Shown one piece after another: positions 35,895-47,856 of a DNA stretch of 64,000 nt (position 1 is the first letter of the stretch; the number at the start of each line of letters is the position of its first letter). Made by a program: the position numbers and the translations under genes. The DNA comes from Lentinus brumalis. Its lineage: Eukaryota > Basidiomycota > Agaricomycetes > Polyporales > Polyporaceae. The stretch is from the NCBI GenBank assembly GCA_001792895.1, contig MARA01000004.1, forward strand, positions 1,240,001 through 1,304,000, given 5' to 3'. The notes under the pieces are model-generated. The model saw only the letters and a list, made by a program, of their open reading frames with translations, was not told the DNA's origin and did no database searches.

Positions 35895-38800
35895 CTAGCT
35901 GGGACTTGGCGGCGGCGGGCGAGAGAACGTCGCCGCACTCTTGCTCACACGAGGCGGGACCGTCGTCGACGACTGCGAGCGACTGGCCACCGACCCTGTA
36001 GCAGAAGCGCCGCTCACAACTGCCGCGGCGAACGCCTGCACCTCGTGAGAAGGATCCTGTGCGAGGTCTCGTGCAAGGCTAACCGTCTTCGCCGCAATAT
36101 CGCCATCAATGCGGCCAAACTTGTCTGCAAAATACAGGATTGGTCAATCAGCGAATGACGACATAGCTCGATGACAAAGAGCGTTTCGAGCGGACGCCGT
36201 GATGTACTCACCGGAAATCAAACCTAGCAGCCTCGCCATGCGTATGCGGACGTCAACAATTGGATCCCGGACGAGTCCTGCGAGCGCGTCCCAGAAGGTC
36301 CCGTTTCCGACTGCCACATCCCCTTGATCGGAGACAAGCATCTCCTGAATGCACATGACGTACGTCGTCCTTCTCCGGAATGCAGGCGAGGCAGCAAAGG
36401 CACGGATATCGGCGCGCAGCGCTTCTAGCAGACTTGGTGATGCCTTCCAGGCCTTCACGAAGGTCGGCAGCTGTAGGGAACGATGTCAGTTCGGTAGCAA
36501 GAAGGAAGCCTAGAATATTAGCCACTCACAGCGGCAACGGCAGCCTCTCTAACAGCGGCCACACGATCATCGAGGGCTCTTGTCAGCATCCCCTTCAGCA
36601 CCTCGCCGTCAATACCATCAACCTCAACAAGACCACCTAGCGCCTTCACCGCAGCCTCCCTTTCGCGCCATGACGTGAGCTTGCCTGATGAGAACGCCTC
36701 ATCCAAGCCCTTGACCACCTCCACGCGCTCCGGTGGGCTGATCCCTCGAACGAACAATTGCACGGCGTCCAAGATCTTCATCCGCACCTCGCTTTCCTCC
36801 GCGTGCAAGCTTGACCAGAATACGCCCATGAGATCAGCGCGCGCGTGTTCCTCGCCGATAATTTTCGCCATTTCACCTAGTGACGCGGCGAGCGTCCGGC
36901 GGACCTTGAACGACGGATCTTGAGCCAGCGTAAGGTATAATGAACGCAACTCGGGCCAGCGTTGCCTGCCAAGCGTTAGCGCGACAGCAGGATAATTGAA
37001 CGCGCAGACGAGCGGTCGCTGCGGATCCTCGTAGATGTCAGGGCCGCCACCGGCGTCGGTGCCGTAGTCGCTAAAGGCAGAGCTTGTCGGCGCAACGGAC
37101 GGGGCTGGGTGTGGTGGTTGTGGTCGGGCGGCTGGCGGGGAGGGCGAGCGCTCACGATGCATGCCTCCACCAGGATCCTCAGTCTCTCGTATACCGAGGA
37201 AGAGCTTCAGCAGCTGTTCGGGAGGACCTTCTTCGTCATCCTTGAACGTGTACATCACTTCTCCCAGGGCCTCGAGGACCGCCGATCGGACGGCGGATTC
37301 CTCGTCTTGTGAAAGAGGAAGAATGACGTCGAGGGCAAGTTGCCGGCGGTGCTCCGGAGCTAATCTTGCGAGGATGGCGGGAAGCGCGAATAGAACCGAG
37401 TGACGCACATGCCACGTCGAGTCCTGGCACAAGGACTCGAATAATGGAAGCTGAGTTTCCGCCGTTGGATGAGCTACTGCCCAGCGCGGCCTGGAAGAAT
37501 GAACACTCACCAAGGAAGACGTCACCACTTCCTCAGGGACGACCTTCGCGAGGGCACCGACGGCGAAGCTAGCTTCTCTTCGTACCCAATAGACTGGGTC
37601 TCGACCGACACGTTCCAGCTCGGTAACGAACGCTCTCTTCGTGTCATCACCGATGTTCCCTACGGAAGATTTAGTCGTTCAGTGGATCACAACCTCGTAT
37701 CTCGCGAAAGACTTGCCGCTCGCGGTAACCGCAGCCATCAGGCTCATACTTGAGAGTCGCCCAACAGCTGCTTCTTCGCTCACGTCACTGACTTCGTCTT
37801 GCTGGTCCGTCAACGCCTGCAGCTCCCGCTGCGCGGATCCCGGGCTGAGCCACCCTGCAGTTTGTCCTGGGGGCGTCTCATGCGCAGGACTGGCGGCTTG
37901 TACCTGGAGTATTGGCAATCCAGTGATTGGCGAGGTCGCTTCAACCGGAGGGGGTACAGGCTGGGCGATCGGAGGTGGTGGTACTTCGAAAGGAGGCGTT
38001 GTTGGGAGTGGGGCCTGCCGAGGGAACGCGCCAGCTGATGTCCAAGTCTGGCTGGGCGGTAGCTTGACCTCGAACCTTGCTTCGTCCACGTCAGTCGACA
38101 CTTGTGCGTCACGTAGCCGGGACAGGTTGTTGGTCAAAGTAAGCCCCAAGCGGTCCGATCCGTCCGAGTCGATGCCGTCCGTGTATTCCCCGGAGGAGGA
38201 CGAGGTGGATGACGTCAACGACGGCGTTGACACATCTGGAGAACCCGAGAGCGAAGATGCCGACGAGATTGACGGGGAAGGTGAAGGTATTGGCGAGACC
38301 GTACTCGAGTCCGACGTGAGTGATTCTGCCGTGAGACCAGGCGCAGGAAGCACAGGCATGATCGACGTTGGATCAGCAGCCAGTCCAAGCGTGGTGGCCG
38401 GAGGGAAGTACGAATCAGCCTCCTGGTTGAACGCATTGGCTAGTGGGGTCGGGACGGCTGTAGATGGGCCAGAGTCATCCTCTATCTCGTCGACACCCTC
38501 ACCGGTCTGATCCGCTCTACCGTCGTCCATGTCGAGGCGACACATACCGATGACAACCTGGTAGATGAGCTCTCGCTCGAAAAGCCGTCGTTCGTCGCGC
38601 TGCAGAAAGCCCATATCCAGACCGTCTTCCAGCTCCTGATATTCGACCTGAGAGGCTTGAGACGGCGTGGGGCTGCTGGTGCGCGGGTGATCTGGTGTCG
38701 ACGGTTCCTCCACAGTGTCCGACGCGCTGTCCTCCTTCTGGTCCGCATGTCGCAATCGCCTGAGCAATTCAACGACTGCGTAGCGGGCAGACCCACCTAC

Positions 38801-40021
38801 GATACCATTCGGGCTGAGCAGCAGCGTGCCCAGAATGGGTGTAAAAGCCTGGACAGAAACCTGAGCAGGCGCTCCTTCTTCTCCGGTGCTGGAACTGTGT
38901 CTGAGAAAACCAAAGTCATTTTGGTCCTCTGACGATCCTTCGTAGCTCGGTGTGGGGGGACAGGAGAAGGGGTGTTGTCGCTCGGTGGTGGGTGAAGTTA
39001 TGGGAGAGAGTGGTGTCGGAGCCGGCGGTGACGGGGGCAGCGGGACATCATCCTCAACGAGCCTGCAGTGCGTGATGAACCACCAGATGATGGGAACCAA
39101 TTCGGCCGCTAGTGCCTCCTTCACGGCTTCGTCTGTGTGATTGATAGCGGGTCGTGCATGCGTGTGGCCAGAAAGGTTCCGGTGCGCACAATGCGCGGGC
39201 ACGTAGCAAGATGTTACGTGATTGGTCAAGGCGAAGATCAGAAGGGCAAAACAACGGCGATCGGGCGTCAGAGTCGCGTTTTAGGGCGGAAAAGAGGTAC
39301 GCGTGTGAGCATTCACGGCAAGTATGATAGCAAATGTGTAGAAGAACGTACCTTCGTCCATCGCGAGACCGTTGAGCAGCGGGAGGACATACTCCACCGC
39401 TTCACTTGGTGTGATCTGCTCGATGACTTCGTTGGACACCTCAGCGGCAGGAATATCGGCTCCCAGTAGGTACCTCGGCAGCGCATGGGCAATGAACACC
39501 CTGTGGAAACTCGCTTGGCTGCGCGAGAAGAGGTAAATCTTCTCGAGCGCATTACATCCTTCCGTGTCAAACTCCGAAAAGTCGACATTGACAGCGTCCG
39601 AAGATGCGAGCTCTGCATGGTCTACAGACTGCAGGACGGGCCCAGAAGGTCCCGGGTCAAAGGGGGGCGAAACAGAGTTCGCGACTGGATCCTGGGTGGG
39701 TTGCAAGAGGAGCGGTGGAGACGGCGTTGACGTCGACGCGGTCGGGTTAGGAGGCGGGATAGAGATACGCAGACCGGCTTGGCCGATACCGGCGCTAGAG
39801 AAGGTGTTGAGTGGGAGGTGCTCACCGGCGTTCCCATCCTGTGTGGACGCGACCTCGAGATACCTCAGCGCGGGAGGGGTCTGTGGGGGAGGTTTCGGGA
39901 TTTCCGGGGAACGCGAACCGGTAGGACGCGGGGCATACGGCTCGAAGGGGCTGGTGGGGCGACGCGGCGGGGCGAGGGACTCTAGAGGATTTGAACGCTG
40001 TTCTACGGGAGAGGATCTAAC
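35895..40021 (-). CDS. Protein phosphatase 4 regulatory subunit 1-like HEAT-repeat protein (first exon unresolved)
   Basis: Scaffold or regulatory subunit of PP4 built from HEAT repeats. Exons identified: 40021-39352, 39132-37694, 37636-37511, 37450-36530, 36470-36212, 36124-35895, coding 1,214 residues. The upstream start exon was not found; the first listed exon begins after acceptor CTACAG and is open from its first codon. HEAT units are clear in RVGRDPVYWVRREASFAVGA, CQDSTWHVRHSVLFALPAIL, EESAVRSAVLEALGEVMY, SFKVRRTLAASLGEMAKIIG and DDRVAAVREAAVAAV. Between the first repeats and the main array lies about 450 residues of Ser/Pro/Asp-rich sequence, typical of long fungal versions. The junction 37694/37636 relies on acceptor ACGAAG; a nearer GTAG acceptor breaks the frame. 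The tail after the last repeat is Ser/Thr/Pro-rich. Confidence 0.88.
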
Positions 40022-41053
40022 CTGTAGGGGGAGAGATTTGCTCGAGTGATGGGTGCGAAGGGGCCAAGGACGGGTTGGGGCGAGAGGATGCCAATCCCGA
40101 GGCCGTGAGGAGAGTATGGGCGCGTGTCAAGCGGGGTGACGCGATGACGGAATGTTTGGGGCTTGACGGCGGGGACGGATCCGGGAATTCGTCTTCTAGG
40201 TGATCGAGTAGTGAGGGGGGCTCGTGCTCGGAGGAGGGAGAGGGCGGGCGAGAGTTGCTGGGGCGGTAGAGGTAGAGGAGGAGGAGGATAATTGGGAGGA
40301 CATGAACAGAGGCGGGAATAAGAACGAGAGCAGGATTCCCATGTAATTAGCTCGTGGGGCGTGTCTGGCGGGGGGTGGACCGGGGCTGAAGGAGCGGCAG
40401 ACGGGACACGCACGGCGACGGAGGCAAGATGGGGGAGGAGAAGAGAGACGGAGGCCTGGGAACGGCCGGACGGGGCAATAAAGAGACGGCCGAGCACGAG
40501 GAGGTGGGCGGCACTGGGCTGAGGACGGTCGGGCAGCTATGACGCAAGCGGGCTGGGGACAGCAGGCAGGCAGAGAGGACGCAGGAGCGGAGGGCGCGGG
40601 AGGGGTGGGCGCAGCATACAGAGCGGTGCGGAGACGAGTCAAAGCGTGCAGTCTGCGGCTCTGGGGAGCGGGTGCGGGACAGGCAGGGGGCCCGGGAGGG
40701 ACATGTGCGGGGGCGCGGCGGCGTGTGCGGGCAGCGTGTGGGACACCTGGCTTGCAGGCTGGCCGGGGGCAGGGCGGGGACGGGGGCGGCGGACGGCGGG
40801 GGCAGGGCCAGGGAGGGCACAGACAGCAGAGGGAGGGCCACAGCGGTCGTCTGCATGAAAATGATGCGGAACGATCCTTCTCAACACCTCCCATTCATCC
40901 TCCGATGATGTCACTCTGCCGCATTCGGCCGCATTCGGCCTAGACTTGTCCAGGAACAACAACGTCATTTCCCACGCCCTAGTCTACACACATCCGTTCC
41001 GACGCCGTTCCTATGCCACCCTCTCCTCCGCCGCACGCAGCGCAACCGCCAGT
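40022..41053. other. PP4R1 upstream region and aspartate aminotransferase 3' flank
   Basis: About 1 kb, very GC- and purine-rich on the plus strand at 40,540-40,850. The start codon of the PP4R1-like gene should be somewhere in 40,022-40,500, but no ATG exon joins in phase. Long proline-rich frames on the minus strand here look compositional. Confidence 0.5.
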
Positions 41054-43287
41054 CTACAGCTGCCCGCGCACCGCCTTGTCCAGCGACTCTGCAAAGTACC
41101 GGATGTTGTGCTTGTTCAGCCCCGCCATCGAGATGCGCCCGTTCGACGTCAGGTAGATGTGCGCAGTCTCCACCAGCGCCTTGCTCTGCGCAGGCGAGAT
41201 CCCCGTGAAACTGCAGCAAACAAGGTTCGTGTCAGCGACTGCCTGTGCCCCTCCTGGCTCAAACGCTCTGCCTCTGCCAATCATGCCGTTGTCCCTCGCC
41301 GGAACTCTTGATGCTCCAAGAGAACCAGATCGCACTCTGTGCGTCCGGAGGCCTCCAGCACGCTTCCCCGGCCGCGCCTTGGCAGTGCGCCGTTGCCCCG
41401 CCGCCCTCCTCGCGGGTGCCATCATGCGACTGTGCTGCACATGCACCTCGCAAGACACCCCACGTGTACGCTCATGCGGCCCGACGCCGACAATGTGGCA
41501 CACTGTCGCACCTCCTGCTTGACAGTGGACACACAGGAGTCCATGCACGCTTTTCGCCATCATGCAGGCACGCCCCTGCCCCAGACCGGCTCACCGCGGC
41601 AGACCGAAGCAACACACGTACCTGAACATGCCAATCTGGTTCACAATGTGATCCCAGTTCCCCGGTGTCTTCAGCTCCTCCGTAAGCAGCCTGTGCAGCT
41701 CCTTGCGCATCTCGATGATACGCCCGGACATCGTCTTCACGTCCCGCTTCCACTGCTCGAACAGCTCCGGCGTGTTCAAGATCAGCGAAACCTGCGCAAT
41801 CTATCAGCGAAACGCGCCGGACACGGTGCCGCACGGAAGCTTACCAGACGCGCGCCATGGGCAGGGGGGTTACTGATCTCAGACCGTGCCAGCACGGACA
41901 ATTGACTCTTGATCCGGACAGCCGCTTCCTTCGATGGAGATACGACGTGTAGCGCTCCGACCCGCTCGCCGTACAGTCCGGCATTCTTTGCGAAGCTCTG
42001 CAAGGGTGTCCCGGGCACTGCGTGAGCAAAAAACGCCTCGCAACCGGCATCATACGTCGTGACACATACCTGGCACACCAGCAGCGGCACGTTCCGCCTG
42101 ACAAACTCCCGCACCGCCCATGCGTCATTGTCCAAGTCGCCGCTTGCGAAGCCCTGGTACGCGCTGTCAAAGAACGCAAAGTGGCCCTTCTCGAGCATGA
42201 CGTCCGCGATCTCGCCCCACTGCTCTCGCGTAGGGTCAACGCCCGTCGGGTTGTGGGCACAGGCATGAAGAAGGAAGACCGAGAAAGGCGCCGCATTCTT
42301 CAAGGCGTCGAGGAAGGCGGGGAAGGCGAGCCCGATGGTCTGCGGATCGTAGTACGGGTAGGTTGAAACGGGAATATCGACCAACGGGAAGATTTGGTGG
42401 TGGTTCACTATGTTGCGCAGACGTCAGTCATCTCCGCCAACAGTGTCAGACCGCAGCACCCCACAACCCCCGTCCGCGGTCGACAAGACGCGGGGAAGGA
42501 CACGTACCCCAGGTGGGATCGCTCACGAAGACGCGCTTGTCGTTCCAGTGATAGAACCGGTTCAAGAAGAGCGCGCCGAGATGGTTCGCGCCCGTTCCAG
42601 AGATGGTCTGCACGCTCGTAACGCGCTCCTCTGTGATGACAGGCGAGTCGCTGCCGAAGACGAGGCGCGCCGCGGCCGACGTGTACTCGGGCAGACCGGT
42701 TATGGGGAGGTATTCGTGGTCTAACGCCGGGTCGTTCACGAGGATCTCCGTCGCCTGTGCAGCATAGAGTCAGTCAGTATCATGCCAGTGCTTGTCATAG
42801 AGGTACTCGACTGTCCCAGCCCGGCCTGGCGTTCTACCCGCATGACGGCACAGGACCGCAACTCAAATGGAACAGCTGCTTCTCTGTCTCACGGACGTGT
42901 GCGAGATTACGGGACGCCAGTCGGGTTGAACCAACTTGGCAACCTCCGAGGGTGGGAGTGAGAGCAACGAGCACGCACCTTCTTGACGACAGGGAGAACC
43001 CACGGCTTGCTGTTGTCATCGCGGTACGCGCCGACTCCGAGGTTGACCTTCTTCGGGTGGGTATCGGCCTTGAAGGCAGCGGTAAGCTGGAAGATCCTGC
43101 AACACGCCGTTCAGCGCTCCGACGACGCGAAGGGGAGGCAGATGCGGGGCCGCGTACGCATCGGGGGGCGCGAGGGGACCTCCGTCCAACGTTCTGCATG
43201 GCAACGATCGAAGTCAATACCTGACCATACCCCGCACAGCGATTGGCTTGGCGAGCAGGACGCACCAGCAGAGACGGTCTCGGACAT
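41054..43287 (-). CDS. Aspartate aminotransferase (cytosolic type), one -1 frameshift in exon 2
   Basis: PLP enzyme interconverting aspartate/2-oxoglutarate and oxaloacetate/glutamate. Exons: 43287-43266, 43193-43158, 43096-42979, 42754-42508, 42407-42070, 41997-41845, 41791-41622, 41210-41054. Counting one restored base the product is 413 residues, the normal size, with K258 in [10 protein letters not shown] as the PLP lysine. Other landmarks: [71 protein letters not shown] and the terminal [20 protein letters not shown]. Exon 2 encodes WTEVP then, one frame over, LAPPDA: the G run at 43174-43177 lacks one base, and exon 2 is 36 nt where the phases need 37. An in-frame ATG at 43,332 would add 15 residues that do not look like a targeting peptide. 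Confidence 0.95.
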
Positions 43288-44349
43288 CTTTGAATCTAAG
43301 TGGTTCGCGACTTGCTTCAGTCTTCTCGCCATGGCGCGCAGAGACGGGGTGCAGCAGCGATGAGTACGAGTGCGGTATTAGATATGACGAGCCGCGGCAT
43401 CGATTGTTTATAAGGACGCTGCTCACCTTGTGCTTTAGCCTTTGCGGAGGTGCGGGGGAAACGATCGCTGCTCGATGCCGACACACGTGAAATTCCGCTG
43501 TGTTCCGGAGAGTCTGTACAGGGCTCTGCGGTTAGTCTGCCGTCGCGATGGCCCGAAGCAGGCAAGTGAGGACAACCAACACGTCGAGGAATGCAGCAGA
43601 GTCGTCGACGATGCTGCCGCGATGAAGAACAAGGATCGGATGATGGGGCGATCTGACTCTTATACTGTTGGGGAAGGGGCGATTAGGCATCTCCGCTGCC
43701 ATTCTTGGCGCGTGAGGCAGGGCATAACGACCGCACAGAACGACCGCTCAAAGTCCGGAGCTCGGTCTCGCGCAATGGCAGCCAACGCTTTACAGCTCCT
43801 TACATATGGTCGCGCCATGATAGAGCTAAATGATGAGCGTAGAGCAGCCTGGATGGGCGTGGGCAGCGTCGCCTGACAGCTGGGCGACACGGAGACGCGC
43901 GCAGGCGAACCCCACGCACAGCTCGTACCTACGAAGCTGCCCATTGGACACTCGCGAACTATCCTGAGAGTGAGTCGACATGACTCGTAATGATCACACA
44001 GAAGAATATGTCTCATGAGCTCTATACACTGATAATACCCGAGGAACAGTACATGAAAACATATGGCACCGATGCAGCAGATGATACGATTAGAAATGGG
44101 GGGAAGTGGTAGAGCTACATCGGGAGTTACGGGGGGGAGGCAGGATAATATGTGGTATAGCGTGCGTCCGTGTGTCGTGATAGCGCCGTGATGCAAGTGT
44201 CATGAATATACGAGATGGAGATGGAGAGAAGATGATGCAGCGAGAGCGGTGATATGCCCCGCAGTGACGCAAGCCCCACAAGATGAAGATGGTGCGTTGA
44301 GGATGTGGTGGTGATGGTGGGACAAGGGAGGGGAGAGTGGGAAGGCAGG
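43288..44349. other. Intergenic, no feature seen
   Basis: About 1.06 kb upstream of the aspartate aminotransferase and downstream of the AN1 gene. Contains the aminotransferase promoter. Frames of up to ~140 codons on either strand look accidental. Confidence 0.5.
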
Positions 44350-44644
44350 TTATGCGGCCGCCATCTTGGAGGCCACAGTCCGCTCGCTCTCCAGCTTCGC
44401 CTTGTTCTTCTCAAATGCCTGCTGCTTACAGCTCTCGAGGTTCTGGCACTCATGGTGCTCAGGCATGCGATGCTGCGGAGGGATGGCCACAGTCAGCCAC
44501 AGAGTGTTGGAAACAAAGAAAGGTGGGACGTACGTTGCCACAGAACTCGGACCGACAGTGGGGGCACTGTCCAACGATGCGGAGGACGGCCTGGTTGCAA
44601 CGGGTCTCAGCGGACTGGAACTGGCAACGCTTCTTGGCAGGCAT
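44350..44644 (-). CDS. Small AN1-type zinc finger protein
   Basis: Two exons, 44644-44534 and 44472-44350, phase 0 junction, 77 residues. The protein is essentially one AN1 finger. Cysteines appear in KKRCQF, TRCNQAV and QCPHCRSEFCGN, and the second half HRMPEHHECQNLESCK supplies the terminal His/Cys ligands. It then ends in a basic helix (QQAFEKNKAKLESERTVASK). The layout resembles yeast Tmc1/Cuz1-class AN1 proteins that act with Cdc48 and the proteasome under metalloid stress; that role is inferred from the family only. The start is the first ATG upstream of the finger. Confidence 0.9.
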
Positions 44645-45858
44645 GGTGTCTTGTGCGGGGATGCGGGGTGCGGAGCTCTAGGAGACGTCGGGGTCAGCGA
44701 ACGAGGATGCCAGCGGGAGAGGCGAGGGACGAGGCTCACAGAATGGGGAGGGGGGTGTGTTGTATGGTTGGAAGGGGGGCGCGGTCGGGGAGGAGAGGGT
44801 TATATACGGGGAGGGGATGGGACGCGTCAGCTCGAGATATGGATCTGAGATCTCACGTGGCGGCGTTGCAGCGAGATTACAAAGATCCCCGCGCCCGATT
44901 CGAGTCCGACGCTTCCTGGCGCTTCCAGCGTATTGGCGCGGGCTTGTCTGAGCCTTCAAATTTCGACAGCTTTGTCGCGTGCTGCTTCGCCCCGACAATC
45001 CTCCACTCCAGTGACCAAAGCATGACACTCGTCTGACAAACGTCTGCGACAAGAGCACCCCGTCTCTGCTCTGCGTTCTTCCGTCAGTAGCCGCAGGCGA
45101 TAGGACCGGAGGCGGTGTGCGCTGAGACATCGCCGCCCGCTTTCGGGTGCAACAGGGAATGAGGCTTTGGCCAGGTCACGGTGCGTGTCCGTTGTTGTGT
45201 TCCTCCCACTGGCCAGTGGCAACCTCGCGATGTCTGCACCCTTTCTTCTGAGCGTCCCACTTCCAACCGACTCCGACTCCCAGCCTCCGACATCCGTTGT
45301 TGTTCCGTCCCCCGCAGCCTCCGCTCCCAAACACCGACTCCGAGTTCCCAAGATCTCTACCAAGTCCGCGAAATGTCCACGGGCGAGGCTTGTGGAGCAG
45401 CGGCTTCGCACTCAAATCGAGCAATCTGCGGTGGAGCAACAGGCACGTACGATCTGCTGACGCCTGCATATTCGCACCACGGCTGCCCTCTGCCACACGG
45501 CCCCGGCCTGGACGCGCCTTGCATCCAGTCGAGGGCTTTGGCATGACGTGTGCTGCAATGTCTGTCGGATTGCACAGCAGGATAGGGGTATCGATCGCAT
45601 GTCGAGGAATGATTAGAGGAGATGCCATGTTGGAGTGCGAACGGGCGAATCCATTACCGAAGGACTAAGGAAAGGTGGCATAGATAGATAAGCGGAGGGA
45701 GAGGCAGGCCGAGAGAGAAGGGCGACACGTAGAGTCCGCGTAGTGGAGAATAGCAAGCATGCCCTCCCGTGTCGTAAGCCCAAGCAAGAGAGAGAGAGCT
45801 ACAGAATGTCCCGGGATATAATAAAGTATGGTACAGAGCGTGCGCGATCCGGTGTCGT
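44645..45858. other. Spacer between AN1 gene and syntaxin
   Basis: About 1.2 kb. The AN1 promoter should be at its left end, which is rich in CCCC/GGGG runs near 44,740-44,820. One small plus-strand frame is listed separately. Confidence 0.45.
45230..45460 (+). CDS. Possible small protein (76 aa), weak
   Basis: A plus-strand frame from the ATG at 45,230 (MSAPFLLSVPLPTDSDSQPP) to a stop at 45,460. The first half is Ser/Pro-rich and the second half basic and helical (KCPRARLVEQRLRTQIEQSA). The amphipathic end and the absence of low-complexity bias make it worth a look, but no family is recognised and no intron supports it. Confidence 0.22.
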   Translation: MSAPFLLSVPLPTDSDSQPPTSVVVPSPAASAPKHRLRVPKISTKSAKCPRARLVEQRLRTQIEQSAVEQQARTIC

Positions 45859-47335
45859 CTACTTGGTCTGGCCTTTGATGACAACCACGACGACAACAGC
45901 GATGATGATGATGATTACGAGGCAAAGGACGAAGCAGATCCATCGCTTCTTCCGTGCCGACCGGGCGGAGTCGACAGCCTTGCTGGTGTAGTTGAGACTG
46001 CGGGTATGTTTAGCTCTGTCATACCGATGAGCAATGTCACAATTCATACCCGACTTCGACGTCCGTCTCAACCTCCTTCACCGTATCGTTGATGTGCGTT
46101 ATTTGCTCGTCTTGTTGCTCAACCAAAATGCTCATCTAGAGAAAGCGCTGTCAGCGACAGAAGCAACACGGTGCGCATACGCAAACGCACGTCATTGAAC
46201 AACTGGGCCAACTCGGTGAGAGTCTTTTCGATGTTCTTGATGTCCCGGTGGCGCTCCTGGACGTCGCGGTACGCGGACCGAGCGTCGCCATACCGGTTCG
46301 AGGTCATCAACGCTTGGCTGAAGACTTGGCCACCCTGGTCATCCTCAACGACGGCCTTGACTTCCTCCGGTGTCGCATCCGGGCGCACTGCAATCACGCA
46401 CTGTCAGCTCACTCGCCGTAGCAACATACCACGACTACGCACCGATCTTGTACTGACGCTCCACCCGGTTCTTGTACTTCTGCCTGCTCTCCGACTCGAT
46501 ACGCTGGTAATTCTGGATAGCATCCATGAACTTGGTCTTCACCAGCTCAGTCTGTAGTACACGCCACACGGTCAGCATAAGCTACACCAACGACGACCGC
46601 ACGCCTAGGAGTACCGCACCTGCTGCTTGCGGATCATGCCAATCTGGCCGCTCCCACCTTGCCTCTGGAGCGCCTTGATCCTGTTGCGCAGCCTGTCGCT
46701 GAGGGTCCTGTTTTTGTCAACGAGGTCCTGCAGCTGCTGGTTGTAGCGCTCGACCGCCGCATCGTCCGTCGTGTCCACCAGACGCGCATGCAGCTTCTGG
46801 ATCTGCGAGACGTTGTCGTTGTACTGTTGGATGGAGTCCTGGATGGACGCGATCTGCAGACCGGCAAGGCGCAAGGAAAGCCGTCTTAGCGGCGCTACCC
46901 GGTATTAGGGATACGGTTGCGACGCACCTCGTTGTTCAGCGACGAGAGGTCGTCTCCGCCGCCTCCGCCGCCCCGGGAGCACCACCCCCGACGAGGTTCG
47001 CCGTGCTGGGAACGAACGGGTCCGAGTACGAGTTGTCATCCTGCTGGGCGTACGGGTTGTTCACCCGCGCACGCGAGCGGTAGTCATCCCGCTCCTGCAT
47101 CTGGTACGCATCCCTGCCGAGGCCCTCAGGTGAGCCAACACGCGTGCACGAGCCGCATAGTGAGATACGCACTGGTTGTTGTATCCCCCTCCGCCTCCCT
47201 GCTGGGCCTGTTGTGCCATGCATCAGCATTCCGGCCCCTATACCAATCACGCATCACCGTGCTCCCCACACGCCTGCATAGCGTGGTGCACGGTCTAGCA
47301 CTCACCCGGCGTTCTGCAAGTCTGTCTCTGCTCAT
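45859..47335 (-). CDS. Plasma-membrane t-SNARE, syntaxin/Sso1-Sso2 type, one -1 frameshift in exon 3
   Basis: Qa-SNARE for exocytic fusion. Exons: 47335-47306, 47207-47173, 47113-46928, 46853-46620, 46551-46443, 46387-46191, 46135-46050, 45997-45859; about 338 residues. The Habc bundle includes IASIQDSIQQYNDNVSQIQK and RNRIKALQRQGG. The linker has PDATPEEVKAVVEDDQGGQV, and the SNARE motif runs from ERHRDIKNIEKTLTELAQLF through LVEQQDEQITHINDTVKEV. A basic patch (SARKKRW is approximated by SARSARKKRW) precedes one C-terminal helix, CFVLCLVIIIIIAVVVVVVI. The N-terminal exon 3 jumps frame between NLVGGGAPG and a Gly run ending DDLSSLNNE. The C run 46971-46974 is one base short, and the exon is 186 nt where 187 is needed. 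The acceptor of exon 2 could also be nine bases downstream, removing three residues. Confidence 0.94.
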
Positions 47336-47856
47336 GATGGCGTAGTGTGGGTATTAATGGTAGTGAAAGTATGTGTAGCGGGTGTCGGTTGAGAAACAAG
47401 AAGACGGTGGTACGACCCGGGCAACAGCACTCAATGCTGCGTGACGAGCTTGGGACGCGGCCGGTGAAAGCTGGTCGGGAGAAGATGCAAGCAAGAGCGG
47501 CGAAGGGGTATGAAAAGAAGGACTGGCAGGCTTGCAGATATGTTGGGGGCGGGCGGTAGGGGGCGGTGTGGAGTTGGCGGTGTGGGACCTTTCCAGCAGA
47601 CCCGGTCTGCGGTGATAGGCGCTAACGCCCGCGCCGTAGGCGTAGTCGCCGACTCACGCATCCCGGTGTTGGCGGGCAGCGCTCTCGTATAGTATACATG
47701 TGCGTATGCATGCAGAATAAGTGATACTTGCATGTCGTCTCCATGGTACAAATACATTCCCATTCGTTGTTCGTGCACGTCTAAGGTGCCTGCACTTGCC
47801 GAGTGCTTTTGTCTCCCCCACATCGACCGGTAACTGACCCGTAACCGGTTAACCGT
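47336..47856. other. Syntaxin promoter and ARG4 3' flank
   Basis: About 520 bp between two minus-strand genes. Contains the syntaxin promoter. No other feature seen. Confidence 0.5.

Noticed and set aside
40196..40894. 232-codon proline/cysteine-rich minus-strand frame
   Set aside because: Low-complexity GC-rich sequence upstream of PP4R1; no in-phase junction to the conserved exons and no conserved motif.
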